DNA of 64,000 nucleotides from Ectopseudomonas chengduensis. Lineage in GTDB: Bacteria; Pseudomonadota; Gammaproteobacteria; Pseudomonadales; Pseudomonadaceae. The notes below the pieces were generated by a model. That model did not search any database. It was not told where the DNA came from and worked only from the letters and a program-made list of their open reading frames with translations. Shown here in pieces: positions 48,723 to 58,011 of this stretch (the stretch's first letter is position 1; every line of letters starts with the position of its first letter). The stretch spans positions 124,001 through 188,000 of the forward strand of contig NZ_JACFYZ010000002.1 in NCBI RefSeq assembly GCF_015712065.1, written 5' to 3'. Both the position numbers and the translations under genes were made by a program.

Positions 48723-50099
48723 ATGACCGACTACCAGAGCCTGTTCGAGCAGGACCGTGCCCACTTCATGCACCCGTCCACCCACGCCCACGATCACGCC
48801 AGCGGCGCGCTCAAGGGCCGTATCATCACCGGCGCCTCGGGTATCCGTATTCGTGACCATGAAGGCCGCGAGCTGCTCGACGCCTTCGCCGGGCTGTACT
48901 GCGTGAACATCGGTTACGGTCGCACCGAGGTGGCCGAGGCGATCTACAAGCAGGCCAAGGAGCTGGCCTACTACCACACCTACGTGGGCCACTCGACCGA
49001 GGCGATCATCGAGCTGTCGGCGCGCATCATCGACTGGGCGCCCAAGGGCATGAAGAAGGTCTATTACGGTCTGTCCGGCTCCGACGCCAACGAGACCCAG
49101 ATCAAGCTGGTGCGTTACTACAACAACGTGCTCGGCCGTCCGGCGAAGAAGAAGATCATCTCCCGCCAGCGCGGCTACCACGGCTCGGGCATCATGACCG
49201 GCAGCCTCACCGGCCTGGCCAGCTTCCACCAGCACTTCGACCTGCCCCACGCGGACATCAAGCACGCCGCCTGTCCGCACTTCTACAAGGCGCCGGCCGG
49301 CATGGACGAAGCGGCTTTCGTGCGCCACTGCGCCGAGGATCTGGAGCGTCTGATCCTGGCCGAGGGGCCGGAGACCGTGGCCGCCTTTATCGGCGAGCCG
49401 GTGATGGGCACCGGCGGCATCATCGTCCCGCCCACCGGTTACTGGGAGGCGATCCAGGCGGTGCTGGCCAAGTACGACATCCTGCTGATTGCCGACGAAG
49501 TGGTCTGCGCCTTCGGTCGTCTGGGCACGCCGATGGGCAGCCAGATGTTCGGCATGCAGCCGGACTTGATCACCACCGCCAAGGGCCTGACCAGCGCCTA
49601 CGCGCCGCTTTCAGCGGTGATCGTCGGCGATAAGGTGTGGAGCGTGATCGATGAGGCCTCCAGCCGTGACGGAGCCATGGGCCATGGTTGGACCTACTCC
49701 GGTCACCCGATCTGCGCTGCCGCCGCACTGGCCAACCTGGATATTCTCGAAAAGGAAAATATCTCTACCAACGCCTCCGACGTCGGCGCCTACCTCAACC
49801 AGCAACTGCGCCAGACCTTCGAAGGCCACCCGCTGGTGGGCGAGGTACGCGGCGTCGGCATGCTCGCCGCGTTGGAGTTCATGGCCGACAAGGAGGCGCG
49901 CACGCCATTCGACCCGGCGCTCAAGGTCGGCCCGCGGGTTTCCGCTGCCTGCCTGGAGCGCGGCATGATCGCCCGCGCCATGCCGCACGGCGACATCCTC
50001 GGCTTCGCCCCGCCGCTGGTGCTGACCAAGGCTGAGGCGGACGAGATAGTGGGGATTGCCAAGGCGGCGGTGGATGCGGTGGCCAGCGAGGTGCTTTGA
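48723..50099 (+). CDS. doeD: Diaminobutyrate transaminase DoeD
   Basis: A 458-residue class III aminotransferase that turns L-2,4-diaminobutyrate into aspartate-semialdehyde. The PLP lysine is in LITTAKGLTSAYAPLSAVI (about residue 285), the aspartate in LLIADEVVCAFGRLG (about 257) and the phosphate-binding GLSGSDANETQIKL at about 114-127. The ATG of MTDYQSLFEQ was chosen because GGAGA stands just before it; an ATG 12 bases upstream would overlap that site. It is the last gene of the ectoine set. Confidence 0.9.
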   Translation: MTDYQSLFEQDRAHFMHPSTHAHDHASGALKGRIITGASGIRIRDHEGRELLDAFAGLYCVNIGYGRTEVAEAIYKQAKELAYYHTYVGHSTEAIIELSARIIDWAPKGMKKVYYGLSGSDANETQIKLVRYYNNVLGRPAKKKIISRQRGYHGSGIMTGSLTGLASFHQHFDLPHADIKHAACPHFYKAPAGMDEAAFVRHCAEDLERLILAEGPETVAAFIGEPVMGTGGIIVPPTGYWEAIQAVLAKYDILLIADEVVCAFGRLGTPMGSQMFGMQPDLITTAKGLTSAYAPLSAVIVGDKVWSVIDEASSRDGAMGHGWTYSGHPICAAAALANLDILEKENISTNASDVGAYLNQQLRQTFEGHPLVGEVRGVGMLAALEFMADKEARTPFDPALKVGPRVSAACLERGMIARAMPHGDILGFAPPLVLTKAEADEIVGIAKAAVDAVASEVL

Positions 50100-50126
50100 G
50101 CTCGCTAGAGCAGTAGGTTGCCGTCC

Positions 50127-50290
50127 TGTGGGAGGGGCTTCAGCCGCGACGGCTCGAGCCCTGATCCCGGATCGGCGACCTCCAGGAATGCCCAGAAGCT
50201 CGCCGCTGAAGTGCCTCCCACAGTCCGCGGCGGGCTTTTCGATCAGCGGGGTAGTACTGAGCTTGTGGGAGGGGCTTTAGCCGCGATTGC
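50127..50290. repeat. REP cluster between doeD and the TPR gene
   Basis: Units TGTGGGAGGGGCTTCAGCCG (50128-), CGCCGCTGAAGTGCCTCCCACA (split arms, about 50200-50222) and GTGGGAGGGGCTTTAGCCGCG (50264-50284, written here as GTGGGAGGGGC + TTTAGCCGCG) belong to one family. The last arm runs into the 3' end of the TPR gene and supplies its stop codon. Confidence 0.75.
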
Positions 50291-50603
50291 TCTCTGGCTT
50301 GTCCAGCTTGCGCAGAAACACGCTCATTTCCTTCTCGGCCTGCTTGTCACCCTTGGCCTGGGCGGCTTTGAGGCCCTGCTGCCAGGCCTGGCGTGCTGCC
50401 TCGGTGTTGCCTTCGGCTTGCAGTGCCTTGCCCAGCAGTTTCCAGGCAGCGGAATAGCCGGGGTCGAATTCGACGCAACGTTGCAGGTGCTCGGCAGCCT
50501 GGGCGGCGTTACCACCATCCAGGTGGGCCTTGCCCAGGCCGAAGCGCAGCAGGGCGTTGTCCATGCCCTTGGCCAGCATCTTTTCCAGTGCCTCAGTGCT
50601 CAC
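50277..50603 (-). CDS. TPR-repeat protein
   Basis: A 108-residue protein with three tetratricopeptide-like helical pairs (about residues 5-95): ALLRFGLGKAHLDGGNAAQA, AEHLQRCVEFDPGYSAAWKL and LGKALQAEGNTEAARQAW. TPRs mediate protein contacts; partner unknown. Position beside trkA matches PA0015 of P. aeruginosa. The last codons (S-N-R-G-stop) lie within a REP arm, so the C-terminus has been shaped by the repeat. Confidence 0.82.
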   Translation of the reverse strand: MSTEALEKMLAKGMDNALLRFGLGKAHLDGGNAAQAAEHLQRCVEFDPGYSAAWKLLGKALQAEGNTEAARQAWQQGLKAAQAKGDKQAEKEMSVFLRKLDKPESNRG

Positions 50604-50639
50604 AGGGAGTCTCCTTCGCCGGCCTCGCTGGTGTCGATT

Positions 50640-50706
50640 GTAGGAGCGAGCTCTGCTCGCGAATCTCAGGCGCTCGAAAAGCTTCGCGAGCAGAGCTCGC
50701 TCCTAC
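50640..50706. repeat. Long REP-type inverted repeat, GTAGGAGCGAG family
   Basis: Arms of 24 bases (50640-50663 and 50683-50706) are perfect reverse complements, starting GTAGGAGCGAGCTCTGC, around a 19-base loop. It lies between the TPR gene and trkA and probably acts as a terminator or transcript stabiliser. Confidence 0.85.
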
Positions 50707-50726
50707 GAGATTTGTCTTCTCTAGCT

Positions 50727-52100
50727 TCAGAAGAACGTCAGACCCGCTTGGAACAGACGCTCGACGTCGCGGATGTACTTCTTGTCGACCAGGAACAGGA
50801 TCACGTGGTCACCGGACTCGATCACCGTGTCGTCATGGGCGATCAGCACCTGTTCGTCGCGGATGATGGCGCCGATGGTGGTGCTCGGTGGCAGGGCGAT
50901 GTCTTCGATGGCACGGCCGATCACCTTGCTCGATTTGGCATCGCCATGGGCGATCACTTCCAGCGCCTCGGCTGCGCCGCGGCGCAGGCTATGCACGCTT
51001 TCGATATCGCCGCGGCGCACGTGGGTCAGCAGGGTGCCGATGGTGGCCAGCTGCGGGCTGATGGCGATGTCGATCTCGCCGCCCTGCACCAGGTCGACAT
51101 AGGCCGGGTTGTTGATGATGGTCATCACCTTGCGCGCACCCAGGCGCTTGGCCAGCAGCGAGGACATGATGTTGGCCTCGTCGTCGTTGGTCAGGGCGAG
51201 GAAGATGTCGGCATCGTTGATGTTCTCTTCCACCAGCAGGTCGCGATCCGAGGCGCTGCCCTGCAGCACGATGGTGCTGTCGAGGTTCTCCGACAGGTAG
51301 CGGCAGCGCGCTGGGTTCATCTCGATGATCTTCACCTGGTAGCGACTTTCGATGGCCTCGGCCAGACGCTCGCCGATATTGCCGCCACCGGCGATCACCA
51401 CGCGCTTGTAGCTGTCCTCAAGTCTGCGCATCTCGCTCATCACTGCGCGAATGTGGGCCTTGGCGGCGATGAAGAACACCTCGTCATCGGCCTCGATCAC
51501 GGTGTCGCCCTTGGGCATGATCGGCCGGTTGCGGCGGAAGATCGCCGCGACACGGGTGTCGACGTTGGGCATGTGCTGGCGCAACTGGCGCAGTTGCTGG
51601 CCCACCAGCGGGCCGCCGTAGTAGGCCTTGACCGCCACCAGCTGCGCCTTGCCTTCGGCGAAGTCGATCACCTGCAGGGCGCCGGGGTATTCGATCAGGC
51701 GCTTGATGTAGTTGGTCACCACCTGCTCGGGGCTGATCAGCACATCGACCGGAATCGCTTCGTTGTCGAACAGCGCCTCGCGGGTCAGGTAGGCCGCCTC
51801 GCGCACCCGGGCGATCTTGGTCGGCGTGTGGAACAGGGTGTAGGCCACCTGACAGGCCATCATGTTGACTTCGTCGCTGTTGGTCACCGCCACCAGCATG
51901 TCGGCATCATCGGCGCCAGCCTGGCGCAGTACGGTGGGGAAGGAGCCCTTACCCTGCACGGTGCGGATGTCCAGGCGATCGCCGAGGTCGCGCAGGCGGT
52001 CGCCATCGGTGTCGACCACGGTGATGTCGTTGGCCTCGCTGGCGAGGTGTTCCGCCAGGGTGCCGCCCACCTGGCCGGCGCCGAGAATGATGATTTTCAC
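50727..52100 (-). CDS. trkA: Potassium uptake regulatory protein TrkA
   Basis: A 457-residue cytoplasmic NAD-binding subunit of the Trk potassium uptake system. There are two RCK halves, each with a Rossmann motif: [18 protein letters not shown] (about residues 3-20) and [18 protein letters not shown] (about 235-252). TrkA_C domains follow each. The start is a GTG, preceded by GGAG 7 bases away; the open frame runs on far upstream across rsmB sequence without support. It lies 11 bases after rsmB, as in other pseudomonads, and suits a salt-adapted organism in which potassium uptake comes first in osmoadaptation. Confidence 0.96.
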   Translation of the reverse strand: MKIIILGAGQVGGTLAEHLASEANDITVVDTDGDRLRDLGDRLDIRTVQGKGSFPTVLRQAGADDADMLVAVTNSDEVNMMACQVAYTLFHTPTKIARVREAAYLTREALFDNEAIPVDVLISPEQVVTNYIKRLIEYPGALQVIDFAEGKAQLVAVKAYYGGPLVGQQLRQLRQHMPNVDTRVAAIFRRNRPIMPKGDTVIEADDEVFFIAAKAHIRAVMSEMRRLEDSYKRVVIAGGGNIGERLAEAIESRYQVKIIEMNPARCRYLSENLDSTIVLQGSASDRDLLVEENINDADIFLALTNDDEANIMSSLLAKRLGARKVMTIINNPAYVDLVQGGEIDIAISPQLATIGTLLTHVRRGDIESVHSLRRGAAEALEVIAHGDAKSSKVIGRAIEDIALPPSTTIGAIIRDEQVLIAHDDTVIESGDHVILFLVDKKYIRDVERLFQAGLTFF

Positions 52101-52111
52101 TGATCGCTCCG

Positions 52112-53425
52112 TTAGCTGTGGCTGGTCACAGCGGTCTTTATCAGCTTGGCATAGTAGAAGCCGTCGTGGCCGTCCAGCTGTGGCAGCAACTGGCGACCGT
52201 GGGCTGGCTGCAGGCCGAACTCGCCAGCGATGGCGACTTCCTGTGCATCGGGGGTGCGGGCGAGGAAGGCGGCGATGGTCTCGCTGTTTTCCGTCGGCAG
52301 CACCGAACAGGTGGCGTAGAGCAGGATGCCGCCAGGCGCGAGAGTCGGCCACAGGGCATCGAGCAGTTCGCCCTGCAACTGCGCCAGGGCGGGAATGTCC
52401 TCGGGCTTGCGGGTCAGTTTGATATCCGGGTGGCGGCGGATCACGCCGGTGGCTGAACAGGGCGCATCGAGCAGGATGCGCTGGAACGGCTGGCCGTCCC
52501 ACCAGGCGCCGGTATCGCGGCCGTCGGCGGCGATCAACGTGGCTTCCAGATGCAGACGCTCGAGGTTTTCGCGCACGCGCGCCAGGCGCTTGGCTTCCAG
52601 GTCCACGGCGACCACTTCGCCCAGGCCCGGCTCGACTTCCAGCAGGTGACAGGTCTTGCCGCCCGGCGCGGCGCAGGCGTCCAGCACACGTTGGCCAGGC
52701 GCCAGCTCGAGCAGGTCGGCGGCCAGTTGCGCGGCTTCGTCCTGGACGCTGACGCGGCCTTCCTTGAAGCCGGGCAAGGTGGTCACGTCGCAGGGCTGCA
52801 ACAGACGCACGCCGTCGCGACTGAAGGTGCAGGGCTCGGCTTCGATGCCAGCCTCGCGCAGCTCGTTGAGGTAGGCGTCGCGGCTGCCGTGGCGGCGATT
52901 GACGCGCAGGATCAGCGGCGGATGCGCGTTGTTGGCGGCGCAGATGGCCTGCCAGTGCTGCGGCCAATGCGCCTTGAGCGCCTTCTGCAGCCAACGTGGG
53001 TGCGCGCTGTGCAGCACCGGATCGCGATCGAGTTCGGCGAAAATCGCTTCATGCTCGCGCTGAGCGCGGCGCAGCACGGCGTTGAGCAGGCCCTTGGCCC
53101 AGGGCTTCTTTAGCGCTCCAGCGCAACCGACCGTTTCGCCGATGGCGGCGTGCTCGGGGATGCGGCTGTGCAGCAGTTGGTAGAGGCCGATCAGCAGCAA
53201 CGCTTCCACGTCCTTGTCGGCAGCCTTGAAGGGTTTTTCCAGCAGCTTCTCGGCCAGCAGTTGCAGACGTGGTTGCCAGCGTGCGGCGCCGAAGGCCAGA
53301 TCCTGCGCCAGGGCGCGGTCGTGGTGCTCGACCTTGTCCAGCTGTGGCGGCAGGCTGCTGCCCAGCGAAGCCTTGCCGGACAGCACGGCGGTCAGGGCGC
53401 GGGCGGCGGCCAGGCGTGGGTTCAT
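52112..53425 (-). CDS. rsmB: 16S rRNA (cytosine-967-C5)-methyltransferase RsmB (Sun/Fmu)
   Basis: A 437-residue SAM-dependent enzyme making m5C967 in 16S rRNA. The N-terminal NusB-like RNA-binding domain (about residues 5-140) is followed by the methyltransferase domain with [16 protein letters not shown] (about 247-262), [16 protein letters not shown] (catalytic region, about 318-333) and [13 protein letters not shown], where the second cysteine acts as nucleophile. It overlaps fmt by 4 bases. Confidence 0.97.
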   Translation of the reverse strand: MNPRLAAARALTAVLSGKASLGSSLPPQLDKVEHHDRALAQDLAFGAARWQPRLQLLAEKLLEKPFKAADKDVEALLLIGLYQLLHSRIPEHAAIGETVGCAGALKKPWAKGLLNAVLRRAQREHEAIFAELDRDPVLHSAHPRWLQKALKAHWPQHWQAICAANNAHPPLILRVNRRHGSRDAYLNELREAGIEAEPCTFSRDGVRLLQPCDVTTLPGFKEGRVSVQDEAAQLAADLLELAPGQRVLDACAAPGGKTCHLLEVEPGLGEVVAVDLEAKRLARVRENLERLHLEATLIAADGRDTGAWWDGQPFQRILLDAPCSATGVIRRHPDIKLTRKPEDIPALAQLQGELLDALWPTLAPGGILLYATCSVLPTENSETIAAFLARTPDAQEVAIAGEFGLQPAHGRQLLPQLDGHDGFYYAKLIKTAVTSHS

Positions 53426-54366
53426 TGACCGAGTACCAGGCCGGGGGCGAACTGCTCGCGGCGGCTGTTATACAGATCACTGAAGGCCAGCGGCTTGCCG
53501 CCGGGCAACTGCAGACGGGTCAGGCGCAGCGCGCCTTCGCCGCAGGCCACGGTCAGACCGCTCTTGTCAGCGGCGAGAATGCTGCCCGGCGCGCCCTTGC
53601 CTTCTCCAATCTCAGCGGCATGCACTTTCAGCGCATCGCCGCTCAGCGTGGTGTGGCAGATCGGCCAGGGATGGAAAGCGCGCACCAGGCGCTCCAATTC
53701 CACGGCCGGGCGGCTGAAGTCCAGAAACGCTTCTTCTTTATTCAGCTTGTGCGCGTAGTTGGCCAGGGCATCGTCCTGCACTTCACCCTTCAGCGTGCCG
53801 GCAGCCAGGCCGTCGATGGCCTGCAGCACCGCCTGCGGACCAAGCTGGGCGAGACGGTCATGCAGCGAGCCACCCGTGTCGCTGGTGCTGATCGGCGTGC
53901 TCACCTTGAGCAGCATCGGTCCGGTGTCCAGGCCCGCTTCCATTTGCATCACGGTGACGCCACTCTCGGCATCGCCGGCCTGCACGGCGCGCTGGATCGG
54001 CGCCGCGCCGCGCCAGCGTGGCAGCAATGAGGCGTGGCTGTTGATGCAGCCCAGGCGCGGTGTGTCGAGCACCACCTGCGGCAGGATCAGGCCGTAGGCG
54101 ACCACCACCATCAGGTCCGGCTTGAGCGCCGCCAGTTCGGCCTGGGCCTCTTCATTGCGCAGGCTGGCCGGTTGGTAGACGGCAATACCGTGCTCCAGAG
54201 CAAGCTGCTTGACCGGGCTCGGCATCAGCTTCTGACCACGGCCGGCCGGGCGATCCGGCTGGGTGTAGACCGCAATGATCTGGTGCGGGCTGGCCAGCAG
54301 GGCCTTGAGATGTTCGGCGGCGAATTCCGGGGTGCCGGCAAAGGCGATACGCAATGAGTCAGGCAT
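53422..54366 (-). CDS. fmt: Methionyl-tRNA formyltransferase
   Basis: A 314-residue enzyme that formylates initiator Met-tRNA with 10-formyltetrahydrofolate. Family motifs are visible: [16 protein letters not shown] at the start, [21 protein letters not shown] (catalytic Asn-His, about residues 107-127) and a downstream [12 protein letters not shown]. It overlaps rsmB by 4 bases and follows def, with a hairpin terminator between them. Confidence 0.97.
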   Translation of the reverse strand: MPDSLRIAFAGTPEFAAEHLKALLASPHQIIAVYTQPDRPAGRGQKLMPSPVKQLALEHGIAVYQPASLRNEEAQAELAALKPDLMVVVAYGLILPQVVLDTPRLGCINSHASLLPRWRGAAPIQRAVQAGDAESGVTVMQMEAGLDTGPMLLKVSTPISTSDTGGSLHDRLAQLGPQAVLQAIDGLAAGTLKGEVQDDALANYAHKLNKEEAFLDFSRPAVELERLVRAFHPWPICHTTLSGDALKVHAAEIGEGKGAPGSILAADKSGLTVACGEGALRLTRLQLPGGKPLAFSDLYNSRREQFAPGLVLGQ

Positions 54367-54384
54367 GGAGGCTCGCTAAAAGAA

Positions 54385-54406
54385 AAGGCTTGCCGTAGCA
54401 AGCCTT
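54385..54406 (-). terminator. Intrinsic terminator or attenuator between def and fmt
   Basis: On the minus strand AAGGCTTGC, a TACG loop and GCAAGCCTT form a 9-bp stem followed by TTCTTTT. It lies 13 bases past the def stop and 19 before the fmt start, so it may end some def transcripts and limit read-through into fmt-rsmB-trkA. Confidence 0.7.
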
Positions 54407-54418
54407 CAAGATGGGGCG

Positions 54419-54925
54419 TCAGGCGCGCTGGCGATGCTGTTTTTCCAGCTTCTTCTTGATGCGGTCGCGCTTGAGGTTGGACAGGTAATCGACGAACAGC
54501 TTGCCGTTGAGGTGATCGCACTCATGCTGGATACACACGGCCAGCAGGCCTTCGGCGATCAGCTCGTAGGGCTGGCCATCGCGATCCAGTGCCTTGATCT
54601 TGACCTTCTGCGGGCGATCGACGTTTTCGTAGAAGCCGGGCACCGACAGACAGCCTTCCTGGTACTGGTCCATCTCGTCGGTCAGCGACTCGAACTCGGG
54701 GTTGATGAACACCCGCGGTTCGGACTTGTCCTCGGACAGGTCCATGACCACCACGCGCTTGTGCACGTTGACCTGCGTCGCCGCCAGGCCGATACCGGGT
54801 GCGTCATACATGGTCTCGAACATGTCGTCGACCAGTTGACGGATGGAGTCATCCACGACGTCCACCGGTTTGGCGATGGTACGCAGGCGTGGATCAGGAA
54901 ATTCAAGGATATTCAGGATCGCCAT
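54419..54925 (-). CDS. def: Peptide deformylase
   Basis: A 168-residue metalloenzyme that removes the formyl group from new polypeptides. The three motifs are intact: [10 protein letters not shown] (about residues 45-54), [11 protein letters not shown] (about 89-99) and [14 protein letters not shown] (metal-binding HExxH, about 132-145). It is divergent from the LysM gene and is followed by fmt, the classic def-fmt pair. Confidence 0.98.
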   Translation of the reverse strand: MAILNILEFPDPRLRTIAKPVDVVDDSIRQLVDDMFETMYDAPGIGLAATQVNVHKRVVVMDLSEDKSEPRVFINPEFESLTDEMDQYQEGCLSVPGFYENVDRPQKVKIKALDRDGQPYELIAEGLLAVCIQHECDHLNGKLFVDYLSNLKRDRIKKKLEKQHRQRA

Positions 54926-55078
54926 ATGCGTTTGTGATGCACTTGTGGAATAAAGTCAAAATCCGCTGCTAAGATGATGAACAGCATTGAAAAACGGCTT
55001 CACGCCGCGTATTCAGCGGGTTTGGCACGCGGCGCTAGGGCGCTTCACGTGAAGGCACATAATAAAGGGATTCACCGT

Positions 55079-56116
55079 ATGAGGAAATCACTACTCGCCC
55101 TGCTCTTTGCAGCTGGCGGACTGGCCCTGACCAGCTTGGCTCAGGCCGAAGTGCAACTCAAGGACGGTCACCCGGACCGCTACACAGTGGTCAAGGGCGA
55201 TACCCTCTGGGACATTTCCGGCAAGTTCCTGCGCCAGCCGTGGAAATGGCCGGAGATCTGGCACGCCAACCCACAGGTCGCCAACCCGCACCTGATCTAT
55301 CCCGGCGATACCCTCAATCTGGTCTACGTTGACGGTCAGCCGCGCCTGATGCTCAACCGCGGTGAGTCGCGCGGTACCATCAAGCTGTCGCCGCAGGTGC
55401 GCAGCACGCCAATGGCCGAAGCGATCCCGACTATCCCGCTGGAGGCGATCAACAGCTTCCTGCTGAGCAACCGTATCGTCGACACGCCGGAAGAATTCAA
55501 CGGCAAGCCTTACGTCGTCGCCGGCAACGCCGAGCGCGTGGTCAGCGGCGCTGGCGATCGTGTCTACGCCCGTGGCGAGTTCGACGAACAGAACCCGATC
55601 TACGGCATCTTCCGTCAGGGCAAGACCTACGTGGACCCTGAGACTCAGGAATTCCTCGGTATCAACGCCGATGATGTCGGTTCTGGCGAGATCGTGGCCG
55701 AAGAAGGTGATGTCGGTACCCTGCTGCTGAAGCGCTCGACTCAGGAAGTACGCCTGGGAGATCGCCTGTTCCCCACCGAGGAGCGTGCGATCAACTCCAC
55801 CTTCATGCCCAGCGAACCGATAACCGACATCGACGGCTTGATCCTCGATGTGCCGCGCGGCGTCAGCCAGATCGGCCAGTTCGACGTTGTCACCCTGAAC
55901 AAGGGGCTGCGCGATGGCCTGGAAATCGGCAACGTGCTGGCGGTGTTCAAGACCGGTGAGACCGTACGTGACCGCGTTACCGGCGAAAACGTGAAAATTC
56001 CGGACGAGCGCTCTGGCTTGCTGATGGTGTTCCGCACCTATGACAAGCTCAGCTACGGTCTGGTACTGCAGGCCAGCCGTCAACTGGCGGTGATGGACAA
56101 GGTCCGCAACCCGTAA
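55079..56116 (+). CDS. Secreted LysM peptidoglycan-binding protein (TsaP-like)
   Basis: A 345-residue protein with a signal peptide (about residues 1-24, cleavage after AQA) and an N-terminal LysM domain (about 38-86, RYTVVKGDTLWDISGKFL). A long C-terminal domain without known catalytic motif follows. In P. aeruginosa the equivalent PA0020 is related to TsaP, which anchors type IV pilus secretin to the cell wall; that role is inferred here. The ATG at MRKSLLALLFAAG gives a normal signal peptide, whereas the open frame begins 35 codons earlier. A strong terminator follows. Confidence 0.88.
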   Translation: MRKSLLALLFAAGGLALTSLAQAEVQLKDGHPDRYTVVKGDTLWDISGKFLRQPWKWPEIWHANPQVANPHLIYPGDTLNLVYVDGQPRLMLNRGESRGTIKLSPQVRSTPMAEAIPTIPLEAINSFLLSNRIVDTPEEFNGKPYVVAGNAERVVSGAGDRVYARGEFDEQNPIYGIFRQGKTYVDPETQEFLGINADDVGSGEIVAEEGDVGTLLLKRSTQEVRLGDRLFPTEERAINSTFMPSEPITDIDGLILDVPRGVSQIGQFDVVTLNKGLRDGLEIGNVLAVFKTGETVRDRVTGENVKIPDERSGLLMVFRTYDKLSYGLVLQASRQLAVMDKVRNP

Positions 56117-56122
56117 TGCCCA

Positions 56123-56153
56123 ACGAGCCCCGCACTAGCGGGGCTCGTGCTTT
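56123..56153 (+). terminator. Intrinsic terminator after the LysM gene
   Basis: ACGAGCCCCGC, an ACTA loop and GCGGGGCTCGT form an 11-bp stem followed by GCTTTCT. It begins 6 bases past the stop codon. The T-run is short. Confidence 0.75.
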
Positions 56154-56197
56154 CTGGCCGCCAGGATGGCGGTGCGACTTATCAGGGAAGAATCGCC

Positions 56198-57313
56198 ATG
56201 CCTGCATCCTCCTCGCTTTCCCCTGCCGTCTCTCCTGCCGAGCTCGAAGCCCGCTTGCGTCTGCATCTATTGCCAGAGCTGGGGCCGCGACGCTTTCGCA
56301 AACTCCTGAGCGCTTTCGATAGCGCCTCGGCTGCGCTCAGTGCGCCGGCCAGCGCCTGGCGTGCGTTGGGGTTGCCGGCTGCCTGCGCCGAGCCCCGGCG
56401 CAGTGCGGATATCCGCGAGCGAGCGGCTGCTGCCCTGCACTGGCTGGATCAGCCTGATCAGCATGTGGTGATGTGGGACGATCCAGCCTATCCGGCTCTG
56501 CTCGGCGAGCTGGCGGATGCGCCGCCGCTGTTGTTCGTGGCGGGCGATCCGGGTGTGCTGGAGGCGCCGCAACTGGCCATGGTCGGCAGTCGACGCGCCT
56601 CGCAGCCCGGCCTGGATAACGCGCGGGCCTTTGCCCGTAGCCTGGCGGGCGGTGGTTTCGTCATCACCAGCGGTCTGGCATTGGGGATCGATGGCGCCGC
56701 GCATCAGGGGGCGCTGGAGGGCGGCGGCAAAACGGTGGCCGTGCTGGGCACTGGCTTGCAGTGCCTGTACCCGCGGCGGCATGTGGGGCTGGCGGCGCAG
56801 ATCATCGAGCAAGGTGGCGCGCTGGTCTCAGAATTGCCTCTGGACTGTCCACCGCAGGCCAGTAATTTCCCGAGGCGCAACAGGATCATCAGTGGGTTGT
56901 CGCTGGGTGTACTGGTGGTCGAGGCCAGCCCTTCCAGTGGCTCACTGATCACCGCGCGCCTGGCCGCCGAGCAGGGGCGCGAGGTCTACGCCATTCCTGG
57001 CTCCATCCACCATCCCGGAGCGCGAGGCTGCCATCAACTGATTCGGGATGGCGCCACCCTGGTGGAAAGCATCGAGCATATCCTCGAAGCCCTGCGTGGC
57101 TGGCAGACTCCAACCGCCGAACCTGTATCGGTGCCGCTTGCTAGCGTCGAGCATCCATTGCTGGTTTTGCTGCATGCCGCGCCGCACAGCACCGAGGCGC
57201 TGGTGCAGGCCAGCGGTTGGCCGCTGTCACAGGTGCTGGGAGCTTTGACCGAGTTGGAGCTCGATGGTCTGGTGTGTAACGAGGCCGGGCGTTGGCTGGC
57301 GCGCAATCGTTAA
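56198..57313 (+). CDS. dprA: DNA-processing protein DprA (Smf)
   Basis: A 371-residue protein that loads RecA on incoming single-stranded DNA during natural transformation. An N-terminal helix-hairpin-helix/SAM-like region precedes the Rossmann domain with VGSRRASQPGLDNAR, ITSGLALGIDGAAHQGAL and FPRRNRIISGLSLGVLVVEA; a C-terminal winged-helix domain (about 310-371) is complete. The ATG at MPASSSLSPAV has an AGGGAAG site; the open frame starts 51 bases earlier. Confidence 0.95.
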   Translation: MPASSSLSPAVSPAELEARLRLHLLPELGPRRFRKLLSAFDSASAALSAPASAWRALGLPAACAEPRRSADIRERAAAALHWLDQPDQHVVMWDDPAYPALLGELADAPPLLFVAGDPGVLEAPQLAMVGSRRASQPGLDNARAFARSLAGGGFVITSGLALGIDGAAHQGALEGGGKTVAVLGTGLQCLYPRRHVGLAAQIIEQGGALVSELPLDCPPQASNFPRRNRIISGLSLGVLVVEASPSSGSLITARLAAEQGREVYAIPGSIHHPGARGCHQLIRDGATLVESIEHILEALRGWQTPTAEPVSVPLASVEHPLLVLLHAAPHSTEALVQASGWPLSQVLGALTELELDGLVCNEAGRWLARNR

Positions 57314-57389
57314 CAGGCTGTTAAGGCCCGTGGCAGGCAACCATTGGCTTGGATAGACTGCCGCCCATTGATTCCGTGGGAGACAGTCG

Positions 57390-57947
57390 ATGGCCAGCAA
57401 CTGGCAGATACAGCAAACGGCGCGAGTGGTGCGTGAGGGGGGCGTGATCGCCTATCCGACCGAGGCGGTCTGGGGCCTGGGCTGCGATCCCTGGAATGAA
57501 GAGGCGGTGTATCGCCTGCTGGCGCTCAAGGAGCGGCCGATGCACAAGGGGCTGATCGTGGTGGCCGACGACATCGAACAGTTCGACTTCCTGCTCGATG
57601 ATCTGCCTGAGGTCTGGCAGGAGCGCCTGGCCGGCAGCTGGCCAGGTCCGAACACCTGGCTGGTGCCGCATCAGAATCGCCTGCCCGAGTGGGTCACAGG
57701 CCAGCACGATACCGTTGCCCTGCGCGTCAGTGACCATCCGCTGGTGCGTGCGCTGTGCCGCTACACCGGGCCGCTGATCTCCACCTCGGCCAACCCGGCG
57801 GGGCGCCCTTCAGCGCGTTCGCGTCTGCGCGTCGAGCAGTACTTCCCGGATGAACTGGACAAGGTGCTCGGCGGCGCCTTGGGTGGACGCAAGAATCCCA
57901 GCCTGATTCGTGACCTGCGTACGGGCGATGTAATTCGCCCGTCCTGA
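57390..57947 (+). CDS. tsaC: Threonylcarbamoyl-AMP synthase TsaC
   Basis: A 185-residue YrdC/Sua5-family enzyme making threonylcarbamoyl-AMP for the t6A37 tRNA modification. [18 protein letters not shown] (about residues 17-34), KGLIVVADD and the nucleotide-binding [15 protein letters not shown] (about 126-140) are conserved. It lies between dprA and qor as in other pseudomonads. Confidence 0.96.
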   Translation: MASNWQIQQTARVVREGGVIAYPTEAVWGLGCDPWNEEAVYRLLALKERPMHKGLIVVADDIEQFDFLLDDLPEVWQERLAGSWPGPNTWLVPHQNRLPEWVTGQHDTVALRVSDHPLVRALCRYTGPLISTSANPAGRPSARSRLRVEQYFPDELDKVLGGALGGRKNPSLIRDLRTGDVIRPS

Positions 57948-57958
57948 CTGGCCAATGC

Positions 57959-58006
57959 TCGCGGCTAAAGCCCCTCCCACGATCGTGGGAGGGGCTTTAG
58001 CCGCGA
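57959..58006. repeat. 48-bp perfect palindrome, GTGGGAGGGGCTTTAGCCGCGA family
   Basis: The entire 48 bases are self-complementary with no loop: arms TCGCGGCTAAAG + CCCCTCCCACGA meet at GATC in the centre. It occupies nearly the whole gap between the convergent genes tsaC and qor and could act as a two-way terminator. Confidence 0.88.
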
Positions 58007-58011
58007 CTGTT

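Noticed and set aside
55044..55053. TTCACGTGAA as a third parS site upstream of the LysM gene
   Set aside because: Only the 10-bp core matches; the outer positions differ at five of the 16 consensus bases.
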